Shown piece by piece: positions 1 through 8,829 of a stretch of DNA of 35,588 nucleotides. The notes under the pieces were generated by a model, which ran no database searches, was not told the origin of the DNA, and was given only the letters and a program-made list of their open reading frames with translations. The stretch is from a virus, in IMG/VR virus record IMGVR_UViG_3300022540_000454, positions 1-35,588 of that record; one strand, 5' to 3'. Numbering within the stretch: position 1 is the first letter of the stretch; the number at the start of each line of letters is the position of its first letter. The position numbers and the translations under genes are program-made.

Positions 1-1068
1 CTGCTTCTATTGGTGGTCTTGCCTCCGTTGGCACTCCCTCTTCTGTAAATCTCTTAGCTGAATAAAATCTATCTATATATGAAGGGCTTAATTCTTCTGT
101 GACTGTTCCATACTTTTTACCTTTAGCGTGAGTCATTATATACTTGCCGTCTCTTATAGCTGTAATAATTCCCGTATGTGTAACAGGTGCATACTTTTTA
201 CCTATTTGACTTGGCTTAAAGTAGATTGTATCACCTATTTGCATATCATCAAAGGCTATATTTTTGCCTTGGCTTCCTTTGGCTTGACCCCATGCAGTCC
301 TTGGGAGATTAATCCCTTGTTCTTTATGGATTGATTGAACAAGCCCCGAACAGTCTGCACCCGTTTTAAGATCTGTTCCGCCCCATACATATTTGTTACC
401 TTGTAAGACTTGGGCTCTTTCAACTATATTACCAACTGTAGCAGTTATCTCTGGTGTTGGCATTATCGGTTCTTTTATAGGTTGTGCGATTTCTATATCA
501 TTTGCTTTAAATTCTGCGATTTCTTCTGGGGAGAGACGCTCTAAAATAAGTGCATCTCCTTCTTCTTTAGTTGCCATACCATCGTATTTATCTATCTCAT
601 CTGTTATCTCTTTTGGTTTGATATCGTCTGCTTGTGCAAAACTTTCTTCAAACTCTTTGACTTCAATTTCGTAGCCATTATCTACATCTCTTTTGGCAAG
701 TTCATCTCTGAGGCTTATTTCTTCTATATCTGGATTGGTTTTAGTGTTTATATCGATGTCTGTTGCGTCTGCTATGTCAACGGGTCTGCCATTGTCCATA
801 TCTTCCCGGGCTTTAGCTATTAAGGATAAATGTTTATTGGTATCCTGTGTTAGTTTATATTCTTCTCTTTGAAAGAAACGATTTACTATTTCTTTGTCTA
901 GTGGGTTTTTGACATCTTTGTTTATTTGTTTAAGCATTTTGTTTTTTGCTATTTTATCTATTGTTCCACTTCCTATCGCTCTGAAAGTTCCTCCTAGCCC
1001 TGCACCTAATAAAATTTGAGATACGCTATCCCATAAAGTATAGTCTAAATCAGCTTTTTCCATGTGCT
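1..1068. repeat. Left copy of 1068-bp terminal direct repeat
   Basis: Bases 1-1068 are identical to 34521-35588, with a constant offset of 34520. The repeat starts and stops inside a gene and has no inverted ends. The simplest reading is that the sequence is circular, or circularly permuted, and was written out with an overlap. A genuine terminal repeat cannot be excluded from sequence alone. Confidence 0.95.
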
Positions 1069-1717
1069 CACGAATACGCTGCTCTCTTGCAACTTCTCCG
1101 ACTAAGCCCACTGCTCCTTCTGCTACAAATGCTTTCGCCATACCTTTTAGAACGGTTTTTCCCATTATCTTTGCAGGACTTGTAATTATCTCCTGAACAG
1201 TTTCTCTTTGAAACATATGACCTGCAATAATCCCACCTACATAACCAAGAGTAGAAGTGCCTTCTTTGTGTTGTGCGATTAATTCTGATTGTTGTTTTGC
1301 TAGTTCTCCATATTGAGTGTTGAAAGTATCTCTAGTATATCCATGCTTCCTAGCTAATAATGCACCTCTCATAGCATCCATATCAAAAAGTATCTGCATA
1401 CCCTGAACACCGTTTGAACCTAAGATTATATTGTCGCCTGAATCAAGTCTGAACTCATCATTCTCTATGGCTTTGTCGTATCTTACTATATTGGTGGCTC
1501 CGAAAGTCCATTCGTTTACATTTCTCCAAGCATCATAATCTTTAGTATTTTCTGCATAGTCTGGAAAACTCTTGATTATATTTTGATAAGTTTCCTCTTC
1601 AAGATTTCCACCGTAACTAAGTTGTGCTGTCTCCCATCCTGTACCAAAGCCCGTTGGCTCTTCTTTTAGAAGTTCATTAACATCTCCAAGCTCTTCACCA
1701 CCTTGATACATTTCCAT
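1..1717 (-). CDS. Internal virion (ejection) protein with NlpC/P60 peptidase, N-terminal part; cut by window edge
   Basis: This is the 5' part of a gene whose remainder lies at 33871-34520 (repeated copy 33871-35588). Joined across the repeat, the protein has 788 residues. The ATG at 1717-1715 overlaps the stop of the upstream gp15-like gene (TAATG); a second in-frame ATG lies two codons later. An NlpC/P60 domain spans about residues 429-558 of the joined protein. Its catalytic Cys456 sits in ADCSGLV, with His514 in THTGI and His530 following. Position downstream of the gp14- and gp15-like genes implies an ejected core protein that opens peptidoglycan during DNA entry, as the transglycosylase domain of T7 gp16 does. 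The role is inferred from domain and gene order; the domain itself is clear. Confidence 0.88.
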   Translation of the reverse strand, partial: MEMYQGGEELGDVNELLKEEPTGFGTGWETAQLSYGGNLEEETYQNIIKSFPDYAENTKDYDAWRNVNEWTFGATNIVRYDKAIENDEFRLDSGDNIILGSNGVQGMQILFDMDAMRGALLARKHGYTRDTFNTQYGELAKQQSELIAQHKEGTSTLGYVGGIIAGHMFQRETVQEIITSPAKIMGKTVLKGMAKAFVAEGAVGLVGEVAREQRIREHMEKADLDYTLWDSVSQILLGAGLGGTFRAIGSGTIDKIAKNKMLKQINKDVKNPLDKEIVNRFFQREEYKLTQDTNKHLSLIAKAREDMDNGRPVDIADATDIDINTKTNPDIEEISLRDELAKRDVDNGYEIEVKEFEESFAQADDIKPKEITDEIDKYDGMATKEEGDALILERLSPEEIAEFKANDIEIAQPIKEPIMPTPEITATVGNIVERAQVLQGNKYVWGGTDLKTGADCSGLVQSIHKEQGINLPRTAWGQAKGSQGKNIAFDDMQIGDTIYFKPSQIGKKYAPVTHTGIITAIRDGKYIMTHAKGKKYGTVTEELSPSYIDRFYSAKRFTEEGVPTEARPPIEA

Positions 1718-3774
1718 TATTTAGCCCTTGGATATTTTAAAACGAATGGTGTTCCATCCTCGTTCATATGTATGATAGGTTTTCCATTGTTTCTTGATCT
1801 TATCATATATTCGCCAGGTGCATAGAACATTAATTGCAAATCTCCTGTAGCGAAAAAGTCTGTAATATCTTGCAATCCCTCCTGTAAATCCAGATTGCCA
1901 GGGATTTGTATATTATCAAGCCAATTTTCAAACTCACTTGTAGTAATTCCTTGAGGTAATATAGTATCTTTGTCATTATATTTCTCTATTCCGCCTATAG
2001 AATTTTCAAGCATAATATTTACTTTTTCAGAAGATGGATCAAGCGGTTCTCCTTCTAATGCAGTACCTTTAGCATAGTCCATTACACCATTGAAATATCT
2101 ATTAAACAAATCACTTTGATATCCTCCAAACGCATTACCGAGTCTTGTTTTGAGTTCTGTTGCATATCCGCTAGGAATTAATACATCTGCACCTTTACCA
2201 AGCATAGCTACTCTAGCCGCTTCTGTGTTTCCTGAGATTGAAAGTGCCGCAGCAAAACCGAATGTAGGAGCATTTTTACCGCCTATTTGATTAAATATCA
2301 TAGTGGCATTTTCTGGATGATTTACTTCAATAGCTTCTATCACTTCTAATTTCTTCGCTATAGCGATTTGAGGATTATTCATATAATCAGCCCAACTCTT
2401 AGCATCGCCTTTTGACATCATGTTGATATAGGCTTCTCCATATTTTGCTTTAAGTACATGGGTATAACCTTCCATTTGATTTAATCCTTGTAATAGTCCT
2501 TCTATACCATCTTGAACCCCCATATTTAATGGTGCTGGTATAACTCCATCTCTTACTGCTAAACCAACTACGTCATTATCTGCCATTGTTCTAAGATCTT
2601 TAAGGTCTTTTCCTATTTCAGCCATGACTTCTATACCTATACGGTCTGCTTCTTCCGTTCCTTCTAATACATCATATACATCTTCTTTTTCCGTTATTGT
2701 AAGCCCTTCGATTTTCTGAGTTTCTTCAAAGACTGCTTGTGCTATTTCATATTCATGTCGTTTTGTTTCTGATGCTAAATATTTTTGACTTTCTAGTTCA
2801 TCTATATTATCTGGATATTTACCTGCCCTAAAGATTTTCGTACCATCTCCCAAGGCTATATTTGCTGTCTTTCCTTGAGCTGTTATTAAAGCTTTTTGCT
2901 GAGTTAGATAAGTAGTCATTCTTTTAAGATGATCTGCATAAGTCTTTTTATTCTCATTCATGTCCATTTCTGGATTATTTAATTCTTTTAATCCTGATAT
3001 GATTTCACTAGCTTCAAGTATATTTCCATCTTCTAATAAAATATCAAAATTCTTTAAAGAAGTTTCATTTGTTATTGTAAATTTAGAACCTTTGGATAAT
3101 TGAACTAATTGACTTGCTTCTAAAAGTCCTGTATCTACCATCACTTGACCTTGTGCTAGCTTAGCCTCTATGAAAACAGATGCTCCTGCTGTATCTCCCT
3201 TATGTAACATATCTGCGATTTGAGGTACTGCATTAGCCCAACTATTTATAAATGTTTGAACTTGATATTCTTTTAATTCTTTATTTTCTTTGATTGCAAG
3301 TCTACCAAATCCTGCATTAGAGGTTTTCTTTCCATATATCCCGATAACAGTCTTTAATGATGGTGTAGGAGCATTCTTTACTAATCCCCCTACATAAGAG
3401 TCCATAGCCTGACTATAGCCTACGGGATCATTCTCGAATTGCAAAGAAAATTCTTGTGCTTTTCTGCTTATATTTATTTCAGCATTTGAAGCATATGTTG
3501 CACTTAATGTATTATTATAAGCTTTTCCATAAATAGTATAAACTTCTTCTTTATGAAATGGCACTCCTGCCGCAGAATCTTTTAAGGCTTGATCTTTGGC
3601 TTTGTCTGCTACTACTTCGGCGTGTCTTTGAAACATAGCTTGTGAGAATTGTTCCAGTCTGCCTGATAAAGTGGAAAGTTGTTGTGCTGCTTCTGCTGCC
3701 GCAGGTGCTATCATTGCTGGTGGTTGAGCTATCTTTGGTGCTGTTGGTTGAAAACCCTTTAATCCATCTGGCAT
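1717..3774 (-). CDS. Internal virion protein, T7 gp15-like (ejectosome)
   Basis: The protein has 685 residues, is largely helical and has no membrane segment. Its N-terminus is rich in Ala and Pro, followed by long charged helical stretches. T7 gp15 is about 750 residues and lies between gp14 and gp16 in gene order. Here the gene sits between a gp14-like gene and an NlpC/P60 ejection gene, matching that position. The ATG at 3774 overlaps the stop of the upstream gene (TAATG), so translation is probably coupled. The expected role is an inner-core protein ejected into the periplasm to form part of the DNA channel. The assignment rests mainly on position, size and composition, because I see no diagnostic motif. 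Confidence 0.6.
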   Translation of the reverse strand: MPDGLKGFQPTAPKIAQPPAMIAPAAAEAAQQLSTLSGRLEQFSQAMFQRHAEVVADKAKDQALKDSAAGVPFHKEEVYTIYGKAYNNTLSATYASNAEINISRKAQEFSLQFENDPVGYSQAMDSYVGGLVKNAPTPSLKTVIGIYGKKTSNAGFGRLAIKENKELKEYQVQTFINSWANAVPQIADMLHKGDTAGASVFIEAKLAQGQVMVDTGLLEASQLVQLSKGSKFTITNETSLKNFDILLEDGNILEASEIISGLKELNNPEMDMNENKKTYADHLKRMTTYLTQQKALITAQGKTANIALGDGTKIFRAGKYPDNIDELESQKYLASETKRHEYEIAQAVFEETQKIEGLTITEKEDVYDVLEGTEEADRIGIEVMAEIGKDLKDLRTMADNDVVGLAVRDGVIPAPLNMGVQDGIEGLLQGLNQMEGYTHVLKAKYGEAYINMMSKGDAKSWADYMNNPQIAIAKKLEVIEAIEVNHPENATMIFNQIGGKNAPTFGFAAALSISGNTEAARVAMLGKGADVLIPSGYATELKTRLGNAFGGYQSDLFNRYFNGVMDYAKGTALEGEPLDPSSEKVNIMLENSIGGIEKYNDKDTILPQGITTSEFENWLDNIQIPGNLDLQEGLQDITDFFATGDLQLMFYAPGEYMIRSRNNGKPIIHMNEDGTPFVLKYPRAK

Positions 3775-4226
3775 TATTTCTCTCCTATTTTATAGAGTGA
3801 TTGCTCTATTGTACCAAGTCCTTTAGTAATTGCACCAAGCCCACCACCTATAAGAGCTGTTCTTCCTGCTATTCCATATTGTGCTGCTTGTGCTTGATAG
3901 CCTGACTCTTGAATTTGTGCAGAAAGTCTAGTAAAATCTACATCCCATCTAAATTGTGCTTCTGCCGCTCTTGCTATTCCTACAACGCTTGGTCCTGTGC
4001 GTCCTTGAGCTGCTGCCATAACTACATTAGATGCCATTGTTTGATTAAATTGTCTCTGTAGAGTGAGTGCATCTGCTTCTCCCTGCATTTTTGCTATCTT
4101 TGCTCTTGTCTTGGCTTCCATCTTTTGAATATCATATTGAACTGATTTAACATAAGCTCCGCCTATTCCTGCTGCGATAGAACCTAGTCCTGAATAAGTA
4201 GCTCTTTGTTCTGGTGTTAATGGCAT
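3774..4226 (-). CDS. Internal virion protein, T7 gp14-like
   Basis: The 150-residue protein has a Gly/Ala-rich N-terminal hydrophobic stretch (about residues 12-27, GSIAAGIGGAYV). A helical middle is rich in Ala, Gln and Lys, and a second Gly-rich hydrophobic stretch follows (about 118-138). This pattern is usual for gp14-type ejection proteins, which insert in the outer membrane. It lies directly after tail tubular protein B and before the two larger ejection proteins, the usual order in T7-like virion modules. The start is well supported by AAGGAGATAAA just before ATG 4226. Confidence 0.65.
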   Translation of the reverse strand: MPLTPEQRATYSGLGSIAAGIGGAYVKSVQYDIQKMEAKTRAKIAKMQGEADALTLQRQFNQTMASNVVMAAAQGRTGPSVVGIARAAEAQFRWDVDFTRLSAQIQESGYQAQAAQYGIAGRTALIGGGLGAITKGLGTIEQSLYKIGEK

Positions 4227-4235
4227 TTTATCTCC

Positions 4236-6224
4236 TTAATATGCAACTTCATAGCCTATAGCTCTTACAAGCATAGGTAATGGATTTTCTTGTGTTATCT
4301 CTAATTGTACTATTCTATCATATCCCAAGAGATATAACTCTTTAAAGCCTGTAAATGGTTCTGGTGCTTTGTCTAAAGCCACCGTGAATTTTCTATCTGA
4401 CGCGTAAATGTTCTTAACATATATTCCTAAACTCTCATATACATTAATATCTACTTTCACTATACGTTTTCTTCTATGTAACGTAGCACCATTTCTTAGC
4501 ATTGTATTTAGAGGCAGAGTAGTTATCTTAGTAGTATAGTCTAATCCGACTTCTAAACGATAGGCGTTTCTAGTTATAGTAAATTTATTATCGCCTGGTG
4601 ATGTAATTTCAGGAAGAGCATCTGGCATTATAGATAGATCCGCTATTACTTTAAAGTAAATAGTATCAAAAACAGGGTCAAAATCTGTGTCTATTTCTGT
4701 TATTGGTGTACCTGTGCTAAAATCTGTGTATATTACATTGTTTCCATCATAAATTACATTAAAATCATTATATATTACATTATCACAAGTTGGTTCTGTT
4801 CCTGTCGAAACTACATTATGATCAGTATAAGAGTCCTCATTTAATAATTCAATAAAATATTCACCCTCTCTTTTAACTAGAAAATAAACTGTCTTATCTA
4901 CTACGCAAACATCGAGAAATTCTCCGTCTGTAGTCCAGTGTGTCCATCCCAAAATACCTTCATTTCTCAGCGTATTCATTACTGCCAAAGTTCCGTCTGT
5001 GTTAACTACATAAACAAAATCAGATACATCTATGTCCGTACCTTTGATAACTGACAATGATTTAATGTCTGTCAAGAGATGCGAAGCTAAAAGTGTAATA
5101 TTATTAGAAACATGAGCATCCTCATTATAATTATAAATAAATTCTCTTATAGTTTTTTTTGAACTATCTACAAAGAGAGTCGCACCATCTATAAAGATAG
5201 GTCTTATGCCTTTTGAGCCGTGTCCTGTCTGAGCTTCCCATGCTGAATTAGCAGGAGTAATAATTTCAACTGAATTGACAAACTCTGCACCGGTTGTAAA
5301 TACCTGCAAACTCCTCCCACTAAAGATGTTTGTGATTTTATTATATTGTCCTGACTCTATTGTATCGGAGATAGCATGATCGTCTGGAATAGAACCACCT
5401 ATTTCATCTGCTGTAAAATCAAAATATCCATTTACTTTTGATCCCCAAACTGTAGTTGGCTTTGCTGTGCTTCCTCCGAACCAAAGTCTATTATTATGAA
5501 ATGTGCATGATATTGGATATCCTCTCGTAGCACTCCACGCAACCTCTGTTCTAGAGCCTGTGTAAGTCCAATTTGCTGTAACTCTATAATCTTCAATATC
5601 TAAATTTAAATCAATACTACTTCTCTCTAAAACTGACTCATAAAATCCGTATGATATCCCAATAGCTCTCTTTGAGTTTAAATATACTATATCACCTATT
5701 TGTAAAGTAACTATTTGTTCGCTATGCGTTGCTGTCAAATCATAAGCAACATTATCATAATTTATTCTAGGCATTGTTAGACTTATTGGAGATAAAGTCC
5801 AGTCTGCGTCCGTAGCACCTCTTACAAGTTTTCTGGGTGCATGATCTTCATGCGTGATGATAACTGTATCTGCTGACTGAATAATATCTAGCTCATCTAC
5901 TTCTGTGATAGTCGTGTATGGAGACACTATATCAGCCTTAACGATTACACCATCTCTTAACACGTCTATAAATCCTGCCCTGAATACTAAAAGATATTGC
6001 TGTGCTTTGTTGAACACAAAAGGACTTAATCTCGCATCTTCACCTACAACTCCATCCTCTATCTTGGAAAGTCCTGGTCTGCGTCTCAGTCCCCCCTGAG
6101 GAACTATAACGACATTTTCTGCATGAGCCACCGAAGTATTATATTTGTCTATGTCTATACGTGCATGAAGTTCTGGTGCAAGTTCTCCGCCTGTTAAATT
6201 AGATTGAATATGTTGTATTCCCAT
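4236..6224 (-). CDS. Tail tubular protein B (nozzle), T7 gp12-like
   Basis: At 662 residues it is somewhat shorter than T7 gp12 (about 790). The N-terminus holds the family signature: SNLTGGELAPELHARID, then a Tyr/Asn-rich stretch and GGLRRRPG at about residues 44-51. The rest is beta-rich, as expected for the propeller-like nozzle that forms the tail tip and anchors fibres. It starts two bases after the stop of tail tubular protein A and is followed by the gp14-like gene, the standard tail-to-ejection order. Confidence 0.88.
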   Translation of the reverse strand: MGIQHIQSNLTGGELAPELHARIDIDKYNTSVAHAENVVIVPQGGLRRRPGLSKIEDGVVGEDARLSPFVFNKAQQYLLVFRAGFIDVLRDGVIVKADIVSPYTTITEVDELDIIQSADTVIITHEDHAPRKLVRGATDADWTLSPISLTMPRINYDNVAYDLTATHSEQIVTLQIGDIVYLNSKRAIGISYGFYESVLERSSIDLNLDIEDYRVTANWTYTGSRTEVAWSATRGYPISCTFHNNRLWFGGSTAKPTTVWGSKVNGYFDFTADEIGGSIPDDHAISDTIESGQYNKITNIFSGRSLQVFTTGAEFVNSVEIITPANSAWEAQTGHGSKGIRPIFIDGATLFVDSSKKTIREFIYNYNEDAHVSNNITLLASHLLTDIKSLSVIKGTDIDVSDFVYVVNTDGTLAVMNTLRNEGILGWTHWTTDGEFLDVCVVDKTVYFLVKREGEYFIELLNEDSYTDHNVVSTGTEPTCDNVIYNDFNVIYDGNNVIYTDFSTGTPITEIDTDFDPVFDTIYFKVIADLSIMPDALPEITSPGDNKFTITRNAYRLEVGLDYTTKITTLPLNTMLRNGATLHRRKRIVKVDINVYESLGIYVKNIYASDRKFTVALDKAPEPFTGFKELYLLGYDRIVQLEITQENPLPMLVRAIGYEVAY

Positions 6225-6225
6225 C

Positions 6226-6783
6226 TTAATATCTTATATCCACATAAGGATTATCTATAAATGATTCTTGTGGATGCTGTGTAGAATCTGTAAATTTGGC
6301 TTTTTTTAATTCAAACAAATACATTCTTGAAAAGTAATTTCCTTTTTCCATGTCTCCCGTTAAAGAAAGTGCAAACTGTGAAGCAAGGAAAAATTCTAGC
6401 ATTTTTATAAAGTATGGAGGAAGATTGCTCTCATCAACTCTATAGATATAATCTATTTTTATTTCTATATCATTAGTATAAAGTTTGCTTTCATATATTT
6501 GATAATTTCTAGAAGTTGTTTTGATTAAATAAAGGCAATCTGATGGTAACTGAAAAGCATAATTGTATTCATTAAGTGGAGTTTCGACAAGTCTTGCTAA
6601 TTGTGTTTTTTTCGTAGCAAATCTCCATCTATGATTAGTAAGTAAACTTAAATAGGAATTTTCATAAAGATTGGCAGCTATAGTTGCTCCTGCTGTTCCT
6701 TCATCAAAACTTGCTATAGTTTCATGACCTAGTAAAAGTAAAGCATTTGAAGCGAGTGAGATGCTTGAAGTAGTTCCTGTCAT
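6226..6783 (-). CDS. Tail tubular protein A (adaptor), T7 gp11-like
   Basis: The 185 residues match the usual size of gp11-like adaptors (about 190). The N-terminal pattern, ISLASNALLLLGHETI followed by an acidic DEGTAG and a helical stretch ending in LLTNHRWRFATKK, is typical. It forms the ring joining the portal to the nozzle. A GGAG site lies 6-7 bases before ATG 6783. It is flanked by the small beta-rich protein upstream and tail tubular protein B downstream. Confidence 0.85.
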   Translation of the reverse strand: MTGTTSSISLASNALLLLGHETIASFDEGTAGATIAANLYENSYLSLLTNHRWRFATKKTQLARLVETPLNEYNYAFQLPSDCLYLIKTTSRNYQIYESKLYTNDIEIKIDYIYRVDESNLPPYFIKMLEFFLASQFALSLTGDMEKGNYFSRMYLFELKKAKFTDSTQHPQESFIDNPYVDIRY

Positions 6784-6833
6784 AATTGCTCCTTAGTAGA
6801 TAGCCCAACTCTCCATAAAGAGCTGAGTATTCA

Positions 6834-7097
6834 CTATACAATTACTGCATAGCCTGTTGTAACTGTTGTACCATCATTTGATGCAACGTAAAGAGGTGCT
6901 AAACCTGGTGTTCCGTCTGTATCAAATGTTACATTAATTTGATCGCCTACTTTCAAAATGCCTGCGATATCATTAAAATAGCCAGATGCTATAACCTCTG
7001 CTTTTGTGTCGATTGAACCATATACATATAAACTAGGAGCGGCTGAACCTGCCCCCACGTTTCCTGAAAATGTTGCTTTAGTGAATGCTGCCATCAT
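6834..7097 (-). CDS. Small beta-rich virion protein next to the capsid gene (possible head decoration)
   Basis: The 87-residue protein is rich in Gly, Ala, Val and Thr and has no membrane segment. It contains the pattern ASGYFNDIAGILKVGDQI followed by alternating beta-like residues and TTVTTGYAVIV. This YFND...L..GD pattern recurs in small phage structural proteins encoded beside capsid genes, and in some fibre domains. It lies 7 bases after the capsid gene. Two start codons are adjacent; the second (7094) has the better spacing from GGAG. The decoration or fibre role is inferred from context. Confidence 0.55.
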   Translation of the reverse strand: MMAAFTKATFSGNVGAGSAAPSLYVYGSIDTKAEVIASGYFNDIAGILKVGDQINVTFDTDGTPGLAPLYVASNDGTTVTTGYAVIV

Positions 7098-7104
7098 TTA
7101 CTCC

Positions 7105-7941
7105 TTATGGTGCTACTTTAAGATATTCTACAGGGATAATTCCCTCAATATCAATTGCTACTGTTCCTGCTTTCCACATACCGAGAGATAACCAAGATGC
7201 TTTATGAGGAACCCAATCAACTCTTGTATTCATATCAATACCTACTGCATGACCGATTGCTGACTTATGGAATGCAAAACCTGTTCTAACAGTTGTTACA
7301 TATGGAAGTCCGCCTTCTGCTCTTGCAGAACCTATAATTTTCCATTTGAAACCCATGAATGAATTAATTTCACCACTCATTAACATTCTAACAGAATTAT
7401 AATCTGCCGATGTAATAGTCGAGTCATTAAGAATATCATTAAGCCCTTTTTCATCAACGAGGAAGTATCTATCTTCCATTGGTGCTTCTACCGAATTAAG
7501 TGATTGTGCTGCTTCTGTGATAGCTGCCAAATCAAGTGCCTTTGTACCATCACCTACTACTGTAGTAGTTGAAGTGTTTAGTGCATCAATGATTGATTGA
7601 TCGTCTCTTCTACCCATAGCTCCTGCGATTGTTTGTGCAAGTTCTACAACTTCATCAAAGTTTACTGTAGCTTTATCATAAATATCTGTGTATTCTGGTG
7701 CTTCATAATCAAGTAGAGTAGCTACTTTAACGCTGTGAGCGATACCCATTGGAACAACATCTGCAGAACTACCTGTTCTTTGTGTTGCTTGACCTTTTCC
7801 CATCAATCTAAAATCGTATTTATCTCCGACTACATTGTTGCGTGTTTTTACACATTCTCTCAAAGTTCTCATACCTTGATATGCATGTTTTACTTCTGTG
7901 TCAAACTGCTCTGCAGCTACACCTGAAAGATGTTGTGACAT
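7105..7941 (-). CDS. Major capsid protein (HK97-fold, podovirus type)
   Basis: The 278-residue protein begins MSQHLSGVAAEQFDTEVKHA, a typical start for the short T7-like/podoviral capsid family. It has a conserved middle with DIYDKATVNFDEVVELAQTI and MGRRDDQSII, and a C-terminal region ending IDIEGIIPVEYLKV. It is the first gene after a divergent promoter pair and has a strong site (AAGGAGACACT) before ATG 7941. An unusual structured leader precedes it (see 7953-8048). The scaffold gene, normally its immediate neighbour, is separated from it by an opposite-strand cassette. Confidence 0.85.
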   Translation of the reverse strand: MSQHLSGVAAEQFDTEVKHAYQGMRTLRECVKTRNNVVGDKYDFRLMGKGQATQRTGSSADVVPMGIAHSVKVATLLDYEAPEYTDIYDKATVNFDEVVELAQTIAGAMGRRDDQSIIDALNTSTTTVVGDGTKALDLAAITEAAQSLNSVEAPMEDRYFLVDEKGLNDILNDSTITSADYNSVRMLMSGEINSFMGFKWKIIGSARAEGGLPYVTTVRTGFAFHKSAIGHAVGIDMNTRVDWVPHKASWLSLGMWKAGTVAIDIEGIIPVEYLKVAP

Positions 7942-7952
7942 AGTGTCTCCTT

Positions 7953-8048
7953 ATCTGTTTTAATATGGTTTGATTGCTTGTCATTTGGAGGTGTCCTTGA
8001 CCAATTCAAGGCTCTAAATGCAAATACATTTGAACGCTTAAAACAGAT
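7953..8048 (-). promoter_or_regulatory. Structured 5' leader of capsid mRNA, three-way junction
   Basis: In the transcript starting near 8083, an 11-bp perfect helix closes the element: 8038-8048 pairs with 7953-7963 (ATCTGTTTTAA with TTAAAACAGAT). Inside are hairpins 7995-8000/8006-8011 (6 bp) and 8016-8020/8027-8031 (5 bp). The closing helix ends a few bases before the AAGGAG site of the capsid gene. It could set translation level or mRNA stability. The function is inferred; the pairing is visible. Confidence 0.5.
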
Positions 8049-8089
8049 CAGGTTCTTTCGAGGTGTCTGGAGTTTTAATATTCTGTCAT

Positions 8090-8098
8090 ATTATAACA
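8090..8098 (-). promoter_or_regulatory. Extended -10 promoter for capsid/tail genes
   Basis: The minus strand reads TGTTATAAT, with the -10 hexamer TATAAT at 8095-8090 and the TGn extension directly before it. There is no clear -35, and the upstream DNA is A/T-rich. Transcription would begin near 8083, giving a leader of about 140 bases before the capsid ATG. It is back-to-back with the plus-strand promoter at 8155-8163. Confidence 0.6.
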
Positions 8099-8154
8099 TA
8101 AATTTAATTCATTAACTTCATAAATTTAATTGATTTTTATTATTGTTTGTTTGT

Positions 8155-8163
8155 TGGTATAAT
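8155..8163 (+). promoter_or_regulatory. Extended -10 promoter for the four-gene plus cassette
   Basis: The sequence TGGTATAAT gives a perfect TATAAT preceded by TGn. Upstream is a T-rich run with repeated TTTG but no clear -35. The predicted start near 8170 lies about 11 bases before ATG 8181. This gives the plus cassette transcription independent of the late operon. Confidence 0.6.
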
Positions 8164-8180
8164 GAAAGAAAAGAATTAAA

Positions 8181-8432
8181 ATGAGAGAAACCACGATTTT
8201 TACTGCGAGAGATGGAAAAATATTTAAAGAAAAATATGATTGTTTGATTTATGATTACAAGAATTGTACTAAAGAAAATGAGGCTTTTGTTGTATCTAGT
8301 GGTTTTTATGGTCAATATAGAATCATTCTTAAAACATATGAAGAAACTTTATTGTTTCAAAAAAAAGCAAAAGAGCAAAACTTGTTAATTGATAGAATTG
8401 ATTTAGGGAAATATTCCTTAAATAAAATATGA
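8181..8432 (+). CDS. Hypothetical protein, first gene of plus cassette
   Basis: The 83-residue protein is charged, soluble and Lys/Glu-rich. I do not recognise it. Visible features are a Tyr-rich stretch (CLIYDYKNC) and a C-terminal amphipathic helix (EETLLFQKKAKEQNLLIDRI) suggestive of a nucleic-acid-binding or modification domain, without a specific motif. It starts just after an extended -10 promoter with only a weak site (AAAGAAAAG). Its stop overlaps the next start (ATGA). A minus-strand frame across the same DNA is a shadow. Confidence 0.6.
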   Translation: MRETTIFTARDGKIFKEKYDCLIYDYKNCTKENEAFVVSSGFYGQYRIILKTYEETLLFQKKAKEQNLLIDRIDLGKYSLNKI

Positions 8433-8632
8433 TGCTAGAACTAATACAAAAGATTAAAGACTATACAGAAGCAGGGATTATTTTAGAGCATATGGAATTG
8501 TTTGATGAGCTAATGGAATACAACTTAGAATTCTTTGATACATTTACTATTATGGAAAAAGGTGTCGAAAATATGAGAGATGAACTAGATAAAAAAATTA
8601 TAAAAGATATAAAAGATGCAATACACATTTAA
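8429..8632 (+). CDS. Hypothetical acidic helical protein
   Basis: The 67-residue protein is almost entirely helical by composition, with a hydrophobic heptad-like pattern (LELIQKIKDY, ILEHMELFDELMEYNLEFFDTF) and an acidic character. No membrane segment or known motif is seen. The start overlaps the previous stop by four bases, and the end overlaps the next gene by 17 bases, so the cassette is translated as a coupled unit. Confidence 0.55.
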   Translation: MMLELIQKIKDYTEAGIILEHMELFDELMEYNLEFFDTFTIMEKGVENMRDELDKKIIKDIKDAIHI

Positions 8633-8828
8633 ACTAAATAAAACATGGACGGCACTTACAATCGTACTTTTTGTTGGTATCATATTAGTAATGTATTTTA
8701 ATGGAAGTTCTGGAGAAGATATACTTAGAGTTTCAGCTCTTATGTTTATGATGTTCTTCTTTGTACTTGGAAGTGCTTTTTGGGTTGTGTTTCCTATTGT
8801 GGTTTTATGGAAGTGGTGGAGGAAATAA
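8616..8828 (+). CDS. Small membrane protein with two transmembrane segments
   Basis: The 70-residue protein has hydrophobic segments at about residues 12-28 (ALTIVLFVGIILVMYF) and 40-63 (SALMFMMFFFVLGSAFWVVF). It ends in a basic KWWRK tail. Such two-segment proteins can be holins, superinfection-exclusion proteins or simple membrane morons. Because it belongs to a separately promoted cassette inside the late region, a host-modifying or exclusion role is plausible but unproven. Confidence 0.55.
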   Translation: MQYTFKLNKTWTALTIVLFVGIILVMYFNGSSGEDILRVSALMFMMFFFVLGSAFWVVFPIVVLWKWWRK

Positions 8829-8829
8829 A

